Part shown: positions 18,484 through 26,837 of the stretch, in pieces
Position numbering within the stretch: the first letter of the stretch is position 1
How the letters are laid out: every line of letters starts with the position of its first letter
Source: Clostridia bacterium
GTDB taxonomy: Bacteria > Bacillota > Clostridia > TANB77 > CAG-508
DNA: 29,000 bases
Direction of reading: 5' to 3'
Assembly: GCA_900772235.1 (NCBI GenBank)
Contig: CAAGQX010000020.1
Coordinates: 1 to 29,000, forward strand
Made by a program: the position numbers and the translations under genes
The notes under the pieces: model-generated
Told to the model about the DNA's origin: nothing
The model's input: only the letters and a program-made list of their open reading frames with translations
Database searches by the model: none

Positions 18484-19398
18484 TCACCAATTGTTTACTG
18501 CCTCCATAAATACTTTGTATTTTATATAAAATACATCTGAATCTTTCTCATCTAATGAATTTAGAAGTTCGTTTAATAATACATATATTTTATTTACTTT
18601 ATATGAATGATCTTTTGTGTAATTTACATCACTCATTATTTCAGAGTAAGTTTCTATGGCTTTTGTAATATTGTTTCTTATTTCTGTATTGCCCATATCT
18701 TCTGCTAAGCTGTATGCATTTATTACGTAGCTTTGTGTTTGTCTTATTTTTTGTGTATTTTCATCATCTTTAATTTCTTTTAAAAATACTGGAATGCTTG
18801 AATATAAACTTGCAAGGGTTTTTAAACTTTGCGCTTTGTCCTCATTTTTTATTGCAACAATGCATTTGTTTAGCTTGTTACTAAAATCTAAAATAACATC
18901 ATTTTTTACATTTAAAGTATATAAATCTAAAACTATTACATTCCAGCTTTCGTTTAATAGTTCTATTTCCGGCTTTATTAAATCCCAATTTATATTGTTT
19001 TTATCTTTCATTAAAGTTGCATCTGTTATCATTTCTGTTGTATTTATTAAATCTTGGCTTCCATTTTCTTGAGTTTGTGAATTGCTTTGCTTTTCTCCTT
19101 GTGCCTGGCTTCCAGATTCTTCTTCCCCCATTTTGCTTTTTGAATCGCTACCTTGTTCATTTTCTTTTTTATCTGTATTATCATCTAATTTTACTTTTTC
19201 TGTGCTAATTGTATAGTTTTCAAAAGATAAATTATTTAAAGCATTTAATAAATCTATTATTTTTAAGTTCACATACTCTAATTCTGTAGCTACTTTTTTT
19301 TGTAACTTTTCATTTTTGTTTTTATTGCCACATCCTGCTAAATTAAATATTATTAAAATTAAAATTATGGTTATTATTATTTTTTTTGAGTTTCTCAA
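18484..19398 (-). CDS. Lipoprotein of unknown function
   Basis: About 304 residues. The N-terminus has a Lys-containing start, a long hydrophobic helix and the lipobox LAGC, so it is predicted to be secreted and lipid-anchored. A low-complexity Ser/Gln/Glu segment (about 75-115, e.g. ESGSQAQGEKQSNSQTQENG) separates two mostly helical regions. The start is uncertain: AGGTGA five bases before a TTG at 19398 fits best, while a GTG at 19407 overlaps that site. I do not recognise a family and neighbours give no clue. Confidence 0.75.
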   Translation of the reverse strand: MRNSKKIIITIILILIIFNLAGCGNKNKNEKLQKKVATELEYVNLKIIDLLNALNNLSFENYTISTEKVKLDDNTDKKENEQGSDSKSKMGEEESGSQAQGEKQSNSQTQENGSQDLINTTEMITDATLMKDKNNINWDLIKPEIELLNESWNVIVLDLYTLNVKNDVILDFSNKLNKCIVAIKNEDKAQSLKTLASLYSSIPVFLKEIKDDENTQKIRQTQSYVINAYSLAEDMGNTEIRNNITKAIETYSEIMSDVNYTKDHSYKVNKIYVLLNELLNSLDEKDSDVFYIKYKVFMEAVNNW

Positions 19399-19546
19399 CA
19401 AAATCACCTAAAAATAATATTCCCCAAAAAATACCTTTTATTCTTTTACATATTGCAGTTAAATTAACAAATAATAATAGTAATAATATTATGAAAGGGA
19501 AATATAATTAAAATTTTTATATGTTTTAATTATAATAAAAAATTAA

Positions 19547-19828
19547 ATGAGTACTATTGTTGATATTTACAGTCAAACTAGCAATGAAATAAAATCATTT
19601 TTAGATAAATTTTATAATACAAATACAAATTTAGATAGCGATTTAAAATGGGAAGTTGTTTATAATAATCCTACTGAAATGGCTGATATTATCAGTGCTT
19701 ATATAGATAATGATGAAAAGTTTAAAATTAATATGTGGATTAGCTTAGATAAAGATTTTTTCATTAATGTTACTCGCCATAATGCAGATAAAATAATAAG
19801 GTATCTTTTTGAAAGATACCCTTATTAA
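19547..19828 (+). CDS. Small acidic hypothetical protein
   Basis: A 93-residue plus-strand ORF. The product is soluble and acidic (SQTSNEIKSFLDKFYNT, MADIISAYIDNDEKFKINMW), with mixed alpha/beta character and no known motif. A stop codon directly precedes the ATG, and I see no ribosome binding site close to it. The frame ends inside a hairpin that also serves as terminator. Codon use is like its neighbours. Conserved small proteins of this type exist in Clostridia, but I cannot name a family. Confidence 0.55.
   Translation: MSTIVDIYSQTSNEIKSFLDKFYNTNTNLDSDLKWEVVYNNPTEMADIISAYIDNDEKFKINMWISLDKDFFINVTRHNADKIIRYLFERYPY
19795..19827. terminator. Shared convergent terminator
   Basis: AATAAGGTATCTTT/AAAGATACCCTTATT forms a strong stem at the 3' end of the plus-strand ORF and just past the stop of the convergent zinc-ribbon gene (19832), so it can serve both. 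Confidence 0.65.
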
Positions 19829-19831
19829 TTT

Positions 19832-20257
19832 CTATTCTTCGTCTTTACTTTCAGTTTCTTCTTGTTCTACTTCTTCTGCTGTTTCTGGAACATCCTTAGC
19901 AACTTCTGCTTCAGGTTCTTGTTTTACCCCACATTTAGGGCAAAACAATGCGTCTTTTTCTATTTCTGCAAAACAGCTATGGCATTGTCTTTTTTTATTT
20001 AGCTTTAATATTTCTTGTCTTGCTTCTTCTATTTCTTTTGATAGTGCATCTATTTTTTCACATTCTTCACAAACTTCTTCTTTTATATTTATATTTTCTT
20101 CTCTTATATGTTTTTCATATACTTTTTTGCCTATTTCTTCATATAGATCACTTATCTTTCCTTTATTTTCATTGATTTTTAGTTTTAATTTTGTTTCTTT
20201 TGTTATTTTGCTTGTTGCTTCTGTTGTTTTCTTTCCTAAATCATTAAAAAATCCCAT
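19832..20257 (-). CDS. Zinc-ribbon coiled-coil protein
   Basis: 141 residues. The N-terminal two thirds is helical (MGFFNDLGKKTTEATSKITK onward) and carries a CEEC pair. A zinc ribbon follows at about 94-111 (CHSCFAEIEKDALFCPKCG), then a Glu-rich tail. Such proteins are common and poorly characterised; a protein- or nucleic-acid-binding adaptor role is only inference. GGAGGG precedes the ATG. It lies downstream of gpsA on the same strand, 49 bases away. Confidence 0.75.
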   Translation of the reverse strand: MGFFNDLGKKTTEATSKITKETKLKLKINENKGKISDLYEEIGKKVYEKHIREENINIKEEVCEECEKIDALSKEIEEARQEILKLNKKRQCHSCFAEIEKDALFCPKCGVKQEPEAEVAKDVPETAEEVEQEETESKDEE

Positions 20258-20306
20258 TTTATTCCCTCCTATTATTTTTATTATTACATTTTATTTGTAA
20301 ATTATT

Positions 20307-21293
20307 CTAATCTTCAAATTTCATAGCTCTGTTCATTAGTCTATTTATTGCTTCTTCTGGTTTTAAATTTCCAAATAAAACATTATAAACTGAATCTACA
20401 ATTGGCATTTCAACTTCGTATTTTTTTGAAAGCTCATATGCAATCTTAATATTATCTATACTTTCAATTACCATTCCTATTTCTTGTCTTGCTTCTTCTA
20501 TTGTTTTTCCTTGTCCTATTAAAATTCCGGCTCTTCTATTTCTACTATGATTACTCATACAAGTAACAATTAAATCTCCTAATCCAGTTAGTCCATAAAT
20601 AGTAGAACTTTCTCCGCCCATTTTAACTGTTAATTTTGCCATTTCTGAAAGTCCCCTTGTAAGTAGTGCTGCAAATGTATTATCTCCCAAATTTAGTCCT
20701 GTTATTACACCTGCGCAAAAAGCAATAATGTTTTTAAGTGCTCCTCCTAGTTCTGCACCTTTTATGTCATACGATTTATATATTCTAAGTGTACTACTCA
20801 TAAAAGTTTTGCTTACATCTTCTAATAATTCTTCGTCTTTTGAAGCAATTACTAAAGCTGTAGGTATTCCGATAGAAACTTCCTCTGCGTGGCTAGGTCC
20901 AGAAAGTCCACCAATTTTACAATTAGGTAGTTCTTCTTCTACAACTTCATTTAAAGAATACAATGTTCCTTCTTCAAACCCTTTTGAACATATAATTATT
21001 TCTTGGTTTGTTACATATTTTTCAAATTTTCTTATAGTTTCTCTTACAAACTTTGATGGTGTTACTATTAATATCATACTACTTCCATCTATTGCCTCTT
21101 TAAAGTCTGTTGTACAGTATACAGTTTCTGGTACTACTGCTTGTGGCAAGAATTTGCATTTTCTTTCCTTATTTATTAAATCAGCTTCTTCTTGCATATA
21201 AGACCAAACTTTTACATTATGCCCCAATTTTGCAAGATGGATTGCTAAAGCTGTTCCCCAGCTTCCGCTTCCTATAATGCATATATTTTTCAT
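20307..21293 (-). CDS. gpsA: Glycerol-3-phosphate dehydrogenase (NAD(P)+)
   Basis: Makes sn-glycerol-3-phosphate from dihydroxyacetone phosphate for phospholipid synthesis. 328 residues with an NAD(P)-binding GSGSWGTALA (about 7-16), SKGFEEGT, GPSHAEE, the catalytic Lys in GGALKNIIAFCAGV and the C-terminal GLTGLGDLIVTC signature. AGGAGG is just upstream of the ATG. It follows plsY, whose product uses its product, in the usual der-plsY-gpsA order. Confidence 0.97.
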   Translation of the reverse strand: MKNICIIGSGSWGTALAIHLAKLGHNVKVWSYMQEEADLINKERKCKFLPQAVVPETVYCTTDFKEAIDGSSMILIVTPSKFVRETIRKFEKYVTNQEIIICSKGFEEGTLYSLNEVVEEELPNCKIGGLSGPSHAEEVSIGIPTALVIASKDEELLEDVSKTFMSSTLRIYKSYDIKGAELGGALKNIIAFCAGVITGLNLGDNTFAALLTRGLSEMAKLTVKMGGESSTIYGLTGLGDLIVTCMSNHSRNRRAGILIGQGKTIEEARQEIGMVIESIDNIKIAYELSKKYEVEMPIVDSVYNVLFGNLKPEEAINRLMNRAMKFED

Positions 21294-21331
21294 ATGTATC
21301 CTCCTATTATTTAGTAATTTCTTCGAAGTGC

Positions 21332-21355
21332 GGGTGATTAAAATCGCCCCCTACA
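21332..21355 (+). repeat. Dispersed palindromic repeat, copy 3
   Basis: GGGTGATTAAAATCGCCCC followed by CTACA. One position is a G-T pair compared with copy 1. It lies in the 86-base gap between plsY and gpsA, inside what should be one operon. Confidence 0.7.
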
Positions 21356-21379
21356 TTTTTCATAGATTACTTTACGCTA

Positions 21380-22003
21380 TTATTTAGTATTCTTAAAAGA
21401 TAATTTATTCTCGTTTCCTTGTTTTATTCTTTTAATATTACTTCTATGGTTAAAAACAACTAATCCTGCAATTGCAAAGCTAACTACTATTCCTACTGGT
21501 TTAACATTTTCTTGCATAAAAATTGTTAATATAGGGAAAAGTATTGCTGCTGATATTGAACCTAAAGAAACCATTTTGCTTATTGCAATTACTACCAAAC
21601 CAAATACTAAGCATATTAATCCAATTTTCCAATTTAACATCAATAAAACACCTATTGCTGTTGCTACACCTTTTCCTCCTCTAAATTCAAAAAATATTGG
21701 GAAAGTGTGTCCTAGTATTGCCATAAATCCCGCAATGTACTTAAGTGTAGTTAAATCGAACCCTGTCCACATCAATTGAGCAAGTATTGCTGCAAGTACT
21801 GCTGCCACTCCTTTTAGTATATCTAAAATTAGTGTAAGTGCTGCTGCTTTTTTGCCTACTGTTCTTAATACATTTGTTGTTCCTGCATTTTTGCTTCCTT
21901 TTTCTCTTACATCAAATCCTGCAAATTTTCTACTAAGTATTACCGCAAAGTTAATACTTCCTATTGCATAAGCTACAATTGCTACTGTTATGTATGCCTC
22001 CAT
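21380..22003 (-). CDS. plsY: Glycerol-3-phosphate acyltransferase PlsY
   Basis: Integral membrane enzyme that transfers the acyl group from acyl-phosphate to glycerol-3-phosphate, the first step of phospholipid assembly. 207 residues, about six helices, with the three family motifs GSKNAGTTNVLR (about 36-47), FRGGKGVATAIG (about 107-118) and the C-terminal FNHRSNIKRI. GGAGGT is upstream of the ATG. It is 31 bases from der and precedes gpsA. Confidence 0.96.
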   Translation of the reverse strand: MEAYITVAIVAYAIGSINFAVILSRKFAGFDVREKGSKNAGTTNVLRTVGKKAAALTLILDILKGVAAVLAAILAQLMWTGFDLTTLKYIAGFMAILGHTFPIFFEFRGGKGVATAIGVLLMLNWKIGLICLVFGLVVIAISKMVSLGSISAAILFPILTIFMQENVKPVGIVVSFAIAGLVVFNHRSNIKRIKQGNENKLSFKNTK

Positions 22004-22033
22004 AAATGTACCTCCTTATTTATTTTGTAATTT

Positions 22034-23362
22034 TTAATTATCTTTTTCTCCCTTTTCTCTTGCAATTATTTTAATAGGTGTTCCTTCTAATTCAAAGTTG
22101 CTTCTAATTTGATTTGCCAAATATCTTTCATATGAAAAATGGAATAATTCTTTACTATTAACAAATATTACAAAAGTTGGTGGTTTTGATGTAACTTGAG
22201 TTGCATAAAGTATTTTTAATCTTCTTCCTTTATCTGTTGGTGGTTGCACAACTGCTATTGCTTCATTTATAACTTGGTTTAGTGTTGCTGTAGAAATTCT
22301 CATAGCATTATTTTTTGCAACTTTCTTTATTAATTCAAAAAGCTTATCCACTCTTTGCCCAGTTTTTGCAGATATAAAAATTACAGGTGCATATGTTAGG
22401 TAGCTAAGTTTGTTATATACTTCTTTTTTATATTTTTCTAAAGTTCCTGTATCTTTTTCTACTTCATCCCATTTGTTTATAACTATAATTATGCCTTTTC
22501 CTGCTTCGTGTGCTTCTCCGGCAATTTTTGCATCTTGGTCTGTAACACCCTCTTTAGCGTCTATCATCATTAAGCAAACATCAGCTCTTTCAACTGCTAA
22601 TAGTGACCTCATTACACTAAATTTTTCTATACTGTCATTTACTTTGCTTTTTTTTCTAATTCCTGCTGTATCTATAAAATTGTATTTTCCTGTTTTATTT
22701 TCAAAATATGAATCTATTGCATCTCTGGTAGTTCCTGCCACATTACTCACAATAACTCTATTTTCTCCTAATATTTTATTTACTAGTGAAGACTTTCCAA
22801 CATTTGGCTTTCCTATTATTGCTACATTTATAATATCTTCATCCATTTCGTTTCCATCGGTTTCTGGGAAATGCTTGTATATTTCATCTAATACATCACC
22901 TATTCCTAATGCATTTGTTGATGAAACTGGCATAGGATCTCCAAGTCCCAAATTATAAAATTCATATATATCATCACTTGTTTTTCCTATATTATCTGCT
23001 TTATTACAAACTAAAACAACAGGTTTTCCAGATTTTTTTAACATCATTGCAATTTCTCTATCTGCAGCTGTAATACCTTGGTTTATATCTGTTATAAACA
23101 CTATTACATCTGCCACATTTATTGCAATATTAGCTTGTTCTCTCATTCCAAACAATATAACATCATTAGTTTCTGGTTCTATTCCTGCAGTGTCTATTAA
23201 TGTGAAATCTCTTCCTCTCCAATTACTATCTGCATACACTCTATCTCTTGTAACACCAGGTGTATCTTCTACAATGGAAAGTCTTTTTCCTACTATATAA
23301 TTAAAAAATGTTGATTTTCCAACATTTGGTTTTCCTATTATTGCTACCATTGGTTTTGGCAT
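22034..23362 (-). CDS. der: GTPase Der (EngA), ribosome assembly
   Basis: Double-GTPase needed for 50S subunit assembly. About 442 residues with two G domains, each with GKPNVGKS (near residues 10 and 180), DTAGI and NKxD motifs (NKAD, NKWD), followed by the KH-like C-terminal domain. The ATG at 23362 has AGGTGA five bases ahead; the in-frame GTG three codons upstream overlaps that site. It is first in der-plsY-gpsA. Confidence 0.97.
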   Translation of the reverse strand: MPKPMVAIIGKPNVGKSTFFNYIVGKRLSIVEDTPGVTRDRVYADSNWRGRDFTLIDTAGIEPETNDVILFGMREQANIAINVADVIVFITDINQGITAADREIAMMLKKSGKPVVLVCNKADNIGKTSDDIYEFYNLGLGDPMPVSSTNALGIGDVLDEIYKHFPETDGNEMDEDIINVAIIGKPNVGKSSLVNKILGENRVIVSNVAGTTRDAIDSYFENKTGKYNFIDTAGIRKKSKVNDSIEKFSVMRSLLAVERADVCLMMIDAKEGVTDQDAKIAGEAHEAGKGIIIVINKWDEVEKDTGTLEKYKKEVYNKLSYLTYAPVIFISAKTGQRVDKLFELIKKVAKNNAMRISTATLNQVINEAIAVVQPPTDKGRRLKILYATQVTSKPPTFVIFVNSKELFHFSYERYLANQIRSNFELEGTPIKIIAREKGEKDN

Positions 23363-23438
23363 TTTTTTCACCTAAACTTTCTTTTTGTATTTTATATCAT
23401 TTATATATTTTAGTCAAGATTAATAATCAATAAAAAAA

Positions 23439-23458
23439 GATGCTTGTTTTTAAGCATC
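23439..23458 (-). terminator. Terminator overlapping the rpmF stop
   Basis: GATGCTTAAAAACAAGCATC on the minus strand, followed by seven T. The rpmF stop codon lies within the stem. Confidence 0.8.
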
Positions 23459-23632
23459 CTTCTTTTCTATAACTTCTTTTCCATCATAATATCCACAGTT
23501 TGGACAAGCTCTATGTGGCATTACTGGTTCATTACAATGTTTACATCTTGCAATGCTTGGTTTTTCTAATTTCCATGTTGATCTTTTTAAATGTGTTCTT
23601 TCTTTTGACCATCTTCTTTTTGGTTGTGCCAT
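23450..23632 (-). CDS. rpmF: 50S ribosomal protein L32
   Basis: 60 residues, typical L32: MAQPKRRWSKERTHLKRSTW at the start, then four zinc-binding Cys in CKHCNEP and CPNCGYYDGKE. AAGGAGGG precedes the ATG. The usual upstream partner (YceD/DUF177) is missing; instead the next gene upstream is divergent, so rpmF should have its own promoter in 23640-23860. Confidence 0.97.
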   Translation of the reverse strand: MAQPKRRWSKERTHLKRSTWKLEKPSIARCKHCNEPVMPHRACPNCGYYDGKEVIEKKDA

Positions 23633-23865
23633 TTTTTTCCCTCCTTAAAACAAGAATAAATCTATGTCAATTATATTTTTACAAAATTGTCACTAAATTA
23701 GTATACTAGTATTTTAAAATTTTGTCAAGGCTTTCGGTATTTTTTATTCATTTTTTTATAATTTAGATATTACTATTTTACATTTCACACTCTATACCTT
23801 TCTTTCATATTATATATTGTAAGAGTTATTTAAACTTATAATATATTTTAAAGGATTGGTGTGTA

Positions 23866-24333
23866 ATGGAACTAGATAAGAATTTATACCCTGTAGTTAA
23901 AGTTGATGGCTTCGCAGAAAAAGGTAAACAATTTGATTTAGATATTACAATACCAGAAGATAATAGAAATGTTATTTATGGTGTAATTAGAAATTGTTAC
24001 AAAGAACCTGTTGAAGATGCAGTTGTAAAATTAATTGAAGTTTGTTTCGAGCACGGCAAAAAAGAAAGCAAACCTGTTTCTCATACTTTTACAGATAGAG
24101 ATGGAGAATTTGTTTTTGGTCCTCTTTGCCCAGACAAATCTTATGAAGTACAAATTTGGGTTAACGAAGTTAAACATGTAAAAATTTGTGCAGAATGTGG
24201 CAGACACGGAAAATGCTTAAAAGGCGTTAAATTAGATTGTGACAGACCACACGATTGTTGCGACAAACCTCATTTTGAAGATGAATGCGAAGGTCCAAAA
24301 CCTGATACTGGCTGCAGACCAGATTGCAAATAA
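23866..24333 (+). CDS. Carboxypeptidase-regulatory-like protein with Cys-rich tail
   Basis: 155 residues, no signal peptide. The centre (about 40-105, VIYGVIRNCYKEPVEDAVVK and TFTDRDGEFVFGPLCPDKSY) looks like a carboxypeptidase regulatory-like beta-sandwich. The last 45 residues are rich in Cys, His, Asp and Pro (CAECGRHGKC, CDRPHDCCDKPHF, CRPDCK), suggesting metal binding or disulfide cross-linking. Comparable proteins occur in spore-forming Clostridia; a role in the spore or cell surface is inference only. The ATG follows AAAGGA at ten bases, and a TATAAT box lies at 23837-23842. It has its own terminator. Confidence 0.75.
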   Translation: MELDKNLYPVVKVDGFAEKGKQFDLDITIPEDNRNVIYGVIRNCYKEPVEDAVVKLIEVCFEHGKKESKPVSHTFTDRDGEFVFGPLCPDKSYEVQIWVNEVKHVKICAECGRHGKCLKGVKLDCDRPHDCCDKPHFEDECEGPKPDTGCRPDCK

Positions 24334-24340
24334 TTTTTTT

Positions 24341-24374
24341 AGAGGAGAATTTATTAATTCTTCTCTTTTTTTTA
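24341..24374 (+). terminator. Terminator of the Cys-rich gene
   Basis: AGAGGAGAA pairs with TTCTTCTCT around an eight-base loop, followed by eight T, just after the stop at 24333. Confidence 0.85.
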
Positions 24375-24388
24375 TAAAAATTGAATTT

Positions 24389-24414
24389 GTAGGGGAGATT
24401 TTAATCGCCCCTAC
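24389..24414 (-). repeat. Dispersed palindromic repeat, copy 4 (inverted)
   Basis: Here both ends carry the GTAGGGG/CCCCTAC stem, with GATT/AATC inside and one A-G mismatch. It lies between the converging Cys-rich and M19 genes. Confidence 0.7.
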
Positions 24415-24419
24415 CACAA

Positions 24420-25361
24420 TTACAATTGTTCTAATATTTTCTCTTCCACATTTTTGGCTAAAATTTTCTCTATTTCTTCCTTTGTATAATTGTTTTCTAT
24501 TAACAATTTTTCTATTTTACTTTTTACATTTTCTTGTTTAAACACATTCATATTTTGGTAATATTCTGGTTCTATTTTGTAATAGCTCATATCATCTGTT
24601 GCCACTGCTATATTGTCCACGCCTCCAAATAATTCCTTCAAATAGTTTATATGTTTAATATATGCCATTTCATAATTTGCATTTTTGGCGGTCGTGCAAA
24701 ATTCTTTTACCGAAACTACTCCAATCACTCCATCTAATTTTTGTATTTCTAATAATTGCCCATCGTTCAAATTTCGCGGCACATTTGCACACATTTTTGC
24801 ATTTGAGTGGGAAGCAAATACAATTGGCTTCTTTCCTTGTAATTTTAATTGTTTACACTTATTTATAATATTATGAAAAGTTTTCTCATTTGCGTGCGAT
24901 AAGTCTATTGCAATCTTTTTGTCTACTAGCTTTTCTATTAGTTCTTCCCCTAATTTTGTTAGTCCTCTTGTCTTTGTTCCTCTTACTCCTGAGCCAAATT
25001 TATTATCATTATTCCAAACTATTCCAGTACTTCTTACTCCCAGCAAATACATTTCATCTATATGGTCTATATTTTCTAAATAATCTAATCCTTCTATTCC
25101 TATTATATATTTTATATTATTAGGAATAATTTTATTTTCCTTAATTAGACTATTTACTTCTTTTAAATTTTGAATTATATCAATTTCATTTGACTCTATA
25201 TTTAGTTCCTCTTTCATTTCCTGTTTGGACATATAAAACAAATTAAAAATTCCACCTGTAATATTATTATTAAATATTTTTTTACAGTGTGGAATTACTT
25301 GGTTTAAGTTTTTCCTATTCATATAAATATAAGTAAGCAAATCATAATGGCAGTCAAACAT
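24420..25361 (-). CDS. Membrane dipeptidase-like protein (peptidase M19)
   Basis: About 313 residues of the renal-dipeptidase fold, a zinc-dependent TIM barrel that hydrolyses dipeptides. The metal-site sequence is seen in order: FDCHYDLL (His-x-Asp), GIEGLDYL (bridging Glu), DLSHANEKT and ASHSNAK (His residues) and ATDDMSYY (final Asp region). The final motif, usually SDFDG, is altered, so the substrate may differ. The ATG at 25361 has GGTGAT four bases before it; the frame is open to 25388 without a ribosome site. No signal peptide is visible, so it is probably cytoplasmic. Confidence 0.88.
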   Translation of the reverse strand: MFDCHYDLLTYIYMNRKNLNQVIPHCKKIFNNNITGGIFNLFYMSKQEMKEELNIESNEIDIIQNLKEVNSLIKENKIIPNNIKYIIGIEGLDYLENIDHIDEMYLLGVRSTGIVWNNDNKFGSGVRGTKTRGLTKLGEELIEKLVDKKIAIDLSHANEKTFHNIINKCKQLKLQGKKPIVFASHSNAKMCANVPRNLNDGQLLEIQKLDGVIGVVSVKEFCTTAKNANYEMAYIKHINYLKELFGGVDNIAVATDDMSYYKIEPEYYQNMNVFKQENVKSKIEKLLIENNYTKEEIEKILAKNVEEKILEQL

Positions 25362-25404
25362 TTTTATCACCCATAACATCATATGCAAATGTTTATATAA
25401 TTAT

Positions 25405-25752
25405 TTAATTACTTAATTTGTATAATGCATATTGGTTTAATGATACCCCTTCTCTTTGTGCTTCTACCGCTAATTTATAATGTAATGATTTAGGTATTCT
25501 TACTATAAATTTGCCACTAAAATTTTCGCATCCAACTGGTAGTGGTACACTAAATCCCCCCTCTAGTTTTGCCTCAATCCAGCCTTTCATTGCATCTCTC
25601 AGATTTTCAAAAGCTTCTTCGAAACTTTCTCCTGTACTTTGGCATCCATCAAATTCTAAAACTCTTGCATAATAGTATTCTCCACTTTCATCTTTTATTG
25701 GTTGTATTACATAATTATATGGCAATTTCATATAATCTTTTACACTCTTCAT
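25405..25752 (-). CDS. Orphan HicB-like antitoxin/repressor
   Basis: About 115 residues: an N-terminal HicB partial ferredoxin-like fold (YYYARVLEFDGCQSTGESFE, FENLRDAMKGWIE) and a C-terminal ribbon-helix-helix (FIVRIPKSLHYKLAVEAQRE and SLNQYALYKL). HicB proteins neutralise the RNase HicA and repress their own promoter, but no HicA gene is adjacent on either side, so this one may be a free repressor. I chose the ATG at 25752; the frame continues upstream through the promoter described at 25781-25809, which would make a longer start impossible. Confidence 0.8.
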   Translation of the reverse strand: MKSVKDYMKLPYNYVIQPIKDESGEYYYARVLEFDGCQSTGESFEEAFENLRDAMKGWIEAKLEGGFSVPLPVGCENFSGKFIVRIPKSLHYKLAVEAQREGVSLNQYALYKLSN

Positions 25753-25780
25753 AATCAAAAATATTTGCCCCCTTATGTTT

Positions 25781-25809
25781 ATGATACTATATGTGATATC
25801 ACAAGTCAA
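25781..25809 (-). promoter_or_regulatory. hicB promoter with operator-like palindrome
   Basis: TTGACT (25804-25809) and TATCAT (25781-25786) are 17 bases apart on the minus strand. The spacer starts with the perfect 12-base palindrome TGTGATATCACA (25792-25803), well placed for a ribbon-helix-helix repressor to block RNA polymerase. Confidence 0.6.
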
Positions 25810-25843
25810 TACCTTTATAATAATTAATTAACTTTTTTAGAAA

Positions 25844-26779
25844 CTATAATGCATAGTTTATTCCTCTTGCCACAACATCTTTCATATTTTCTATTAAATC
25901 ATCTATTTCCTTTGGAGTTACTATCATATTATAGCCTTGTGGGTTCAATGCTTCTTTTATTGTTTCATAATTGTCTTTTTCTTTTAGTTCATTTAATTCA
26001 TCGTTAGATTTTGCTTGTTCTTGTAATTTGTTTATAAATAGGTATAAAGAATCGTTTACAAGTGTTGCTGTTTCTACCACCATCGGTACGCCTATTGCAA
26101 TTACTGGTACGCCTAAAGTATTTTGGCTCAGTTCATTTCTAGCATTTCCAACTCCAGCCCCCGGAACTATTCCCGTATCTGCTATTTGAATTGTACTACT
26201 TATTCTTTCTATGCTTTTTGATGCTAAGCTGTCTATAACTATTACTAGTTTAGGTTTTACATTGTCTACAATTCCCTTTACAATTTCTAATGTTTCTATT
26301 CCTGTTGTTCCTAGTACTCCTGGTGCTATTGCTGTTACAGGTCTTGTGTTTGGATCTATATATTCTGGAGTATACTTCAAAAAATGTCTTGTTACATCTA
26401 TATCCTTTACTACTTTAGGTCCTAAAGAGTCTGGTGTTACATAAGCATTTCCTAGTCCTACAACTAGTATGTCTTCTCTGCTTTGAATGTGTTTGTCAAA
26501 TATCTTTTTTAGTTCCTCTGTAACAACTTCTGATGCTTTTTGTATTTCTACTTCTCCTGCCAATTTCAACTTTTTAATATCTACTGTAACATATGTTCCA
26601 ATAGGTTTTCCTATTGCATTTGCACCTTCTTCATTTGTTATTTTTACTGTTGCAACTTTAATATCTGGAGATACTTCTCTTTCTTCCGTTTCTACTCCAG
26701 GAATATCATTTTCTAACTTATTTGCTTTTCTATAAATATCGCGTCTTTCATCTGCTAAGTCTGTGTTAAAATTAATCAT
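25844..26779 (-). CDS. gpr: Germination protease GPR
   Basis: Spore protease that degrades small acid-soluble proteins during germination. 311 residues, with the propeptide region at the start (TDLADERRDIYRK), then VGLGNAYVTPDSLGPKVV, APGVLGTTGIET, VIVIDSLASKS and TGIVPGAGVGNARNELS, all typical of GPR (peptidase A25). The second Arg of DERRD is CGC, showing that this CGN codon is read as Arg. GAGGTGG precedes the ATG. It lies 58 bases downstream of recG. Confidence 0.95.
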   Translation of the reverse strand: MINFNTDLADERRDIYRKANKLENDIPGVETEEREVSPDIKVATVKITNEEGANAIGKPIGTYVTVDIKKLKLAGEVEIQKASEVVTEELKKIFDKHIQSREDILVVGLGNAYVTPDSLGPKVVKDIDVTRHFLKYTPEYIDPNTRPVTAIAPGVLGTTGIETLEIVKGIVDNVKPKLVIVIDSLASKSIERISSTIQIADTGIVPGAGVGNARNELSQNTLGVPVIAIGVPMVVETATLVNDSLYLFINKLQEQAKSNDELNELKEKDNYETIKEALNPQGYNMIVTPKEIDDLIENMKDVVARGINYAL

Positions 26780-26837
26780 AAAAAAACCACCTCTATTTAC
26801 TATTTTTGGTAAATAAAGATAGTTTTATACATAAATA

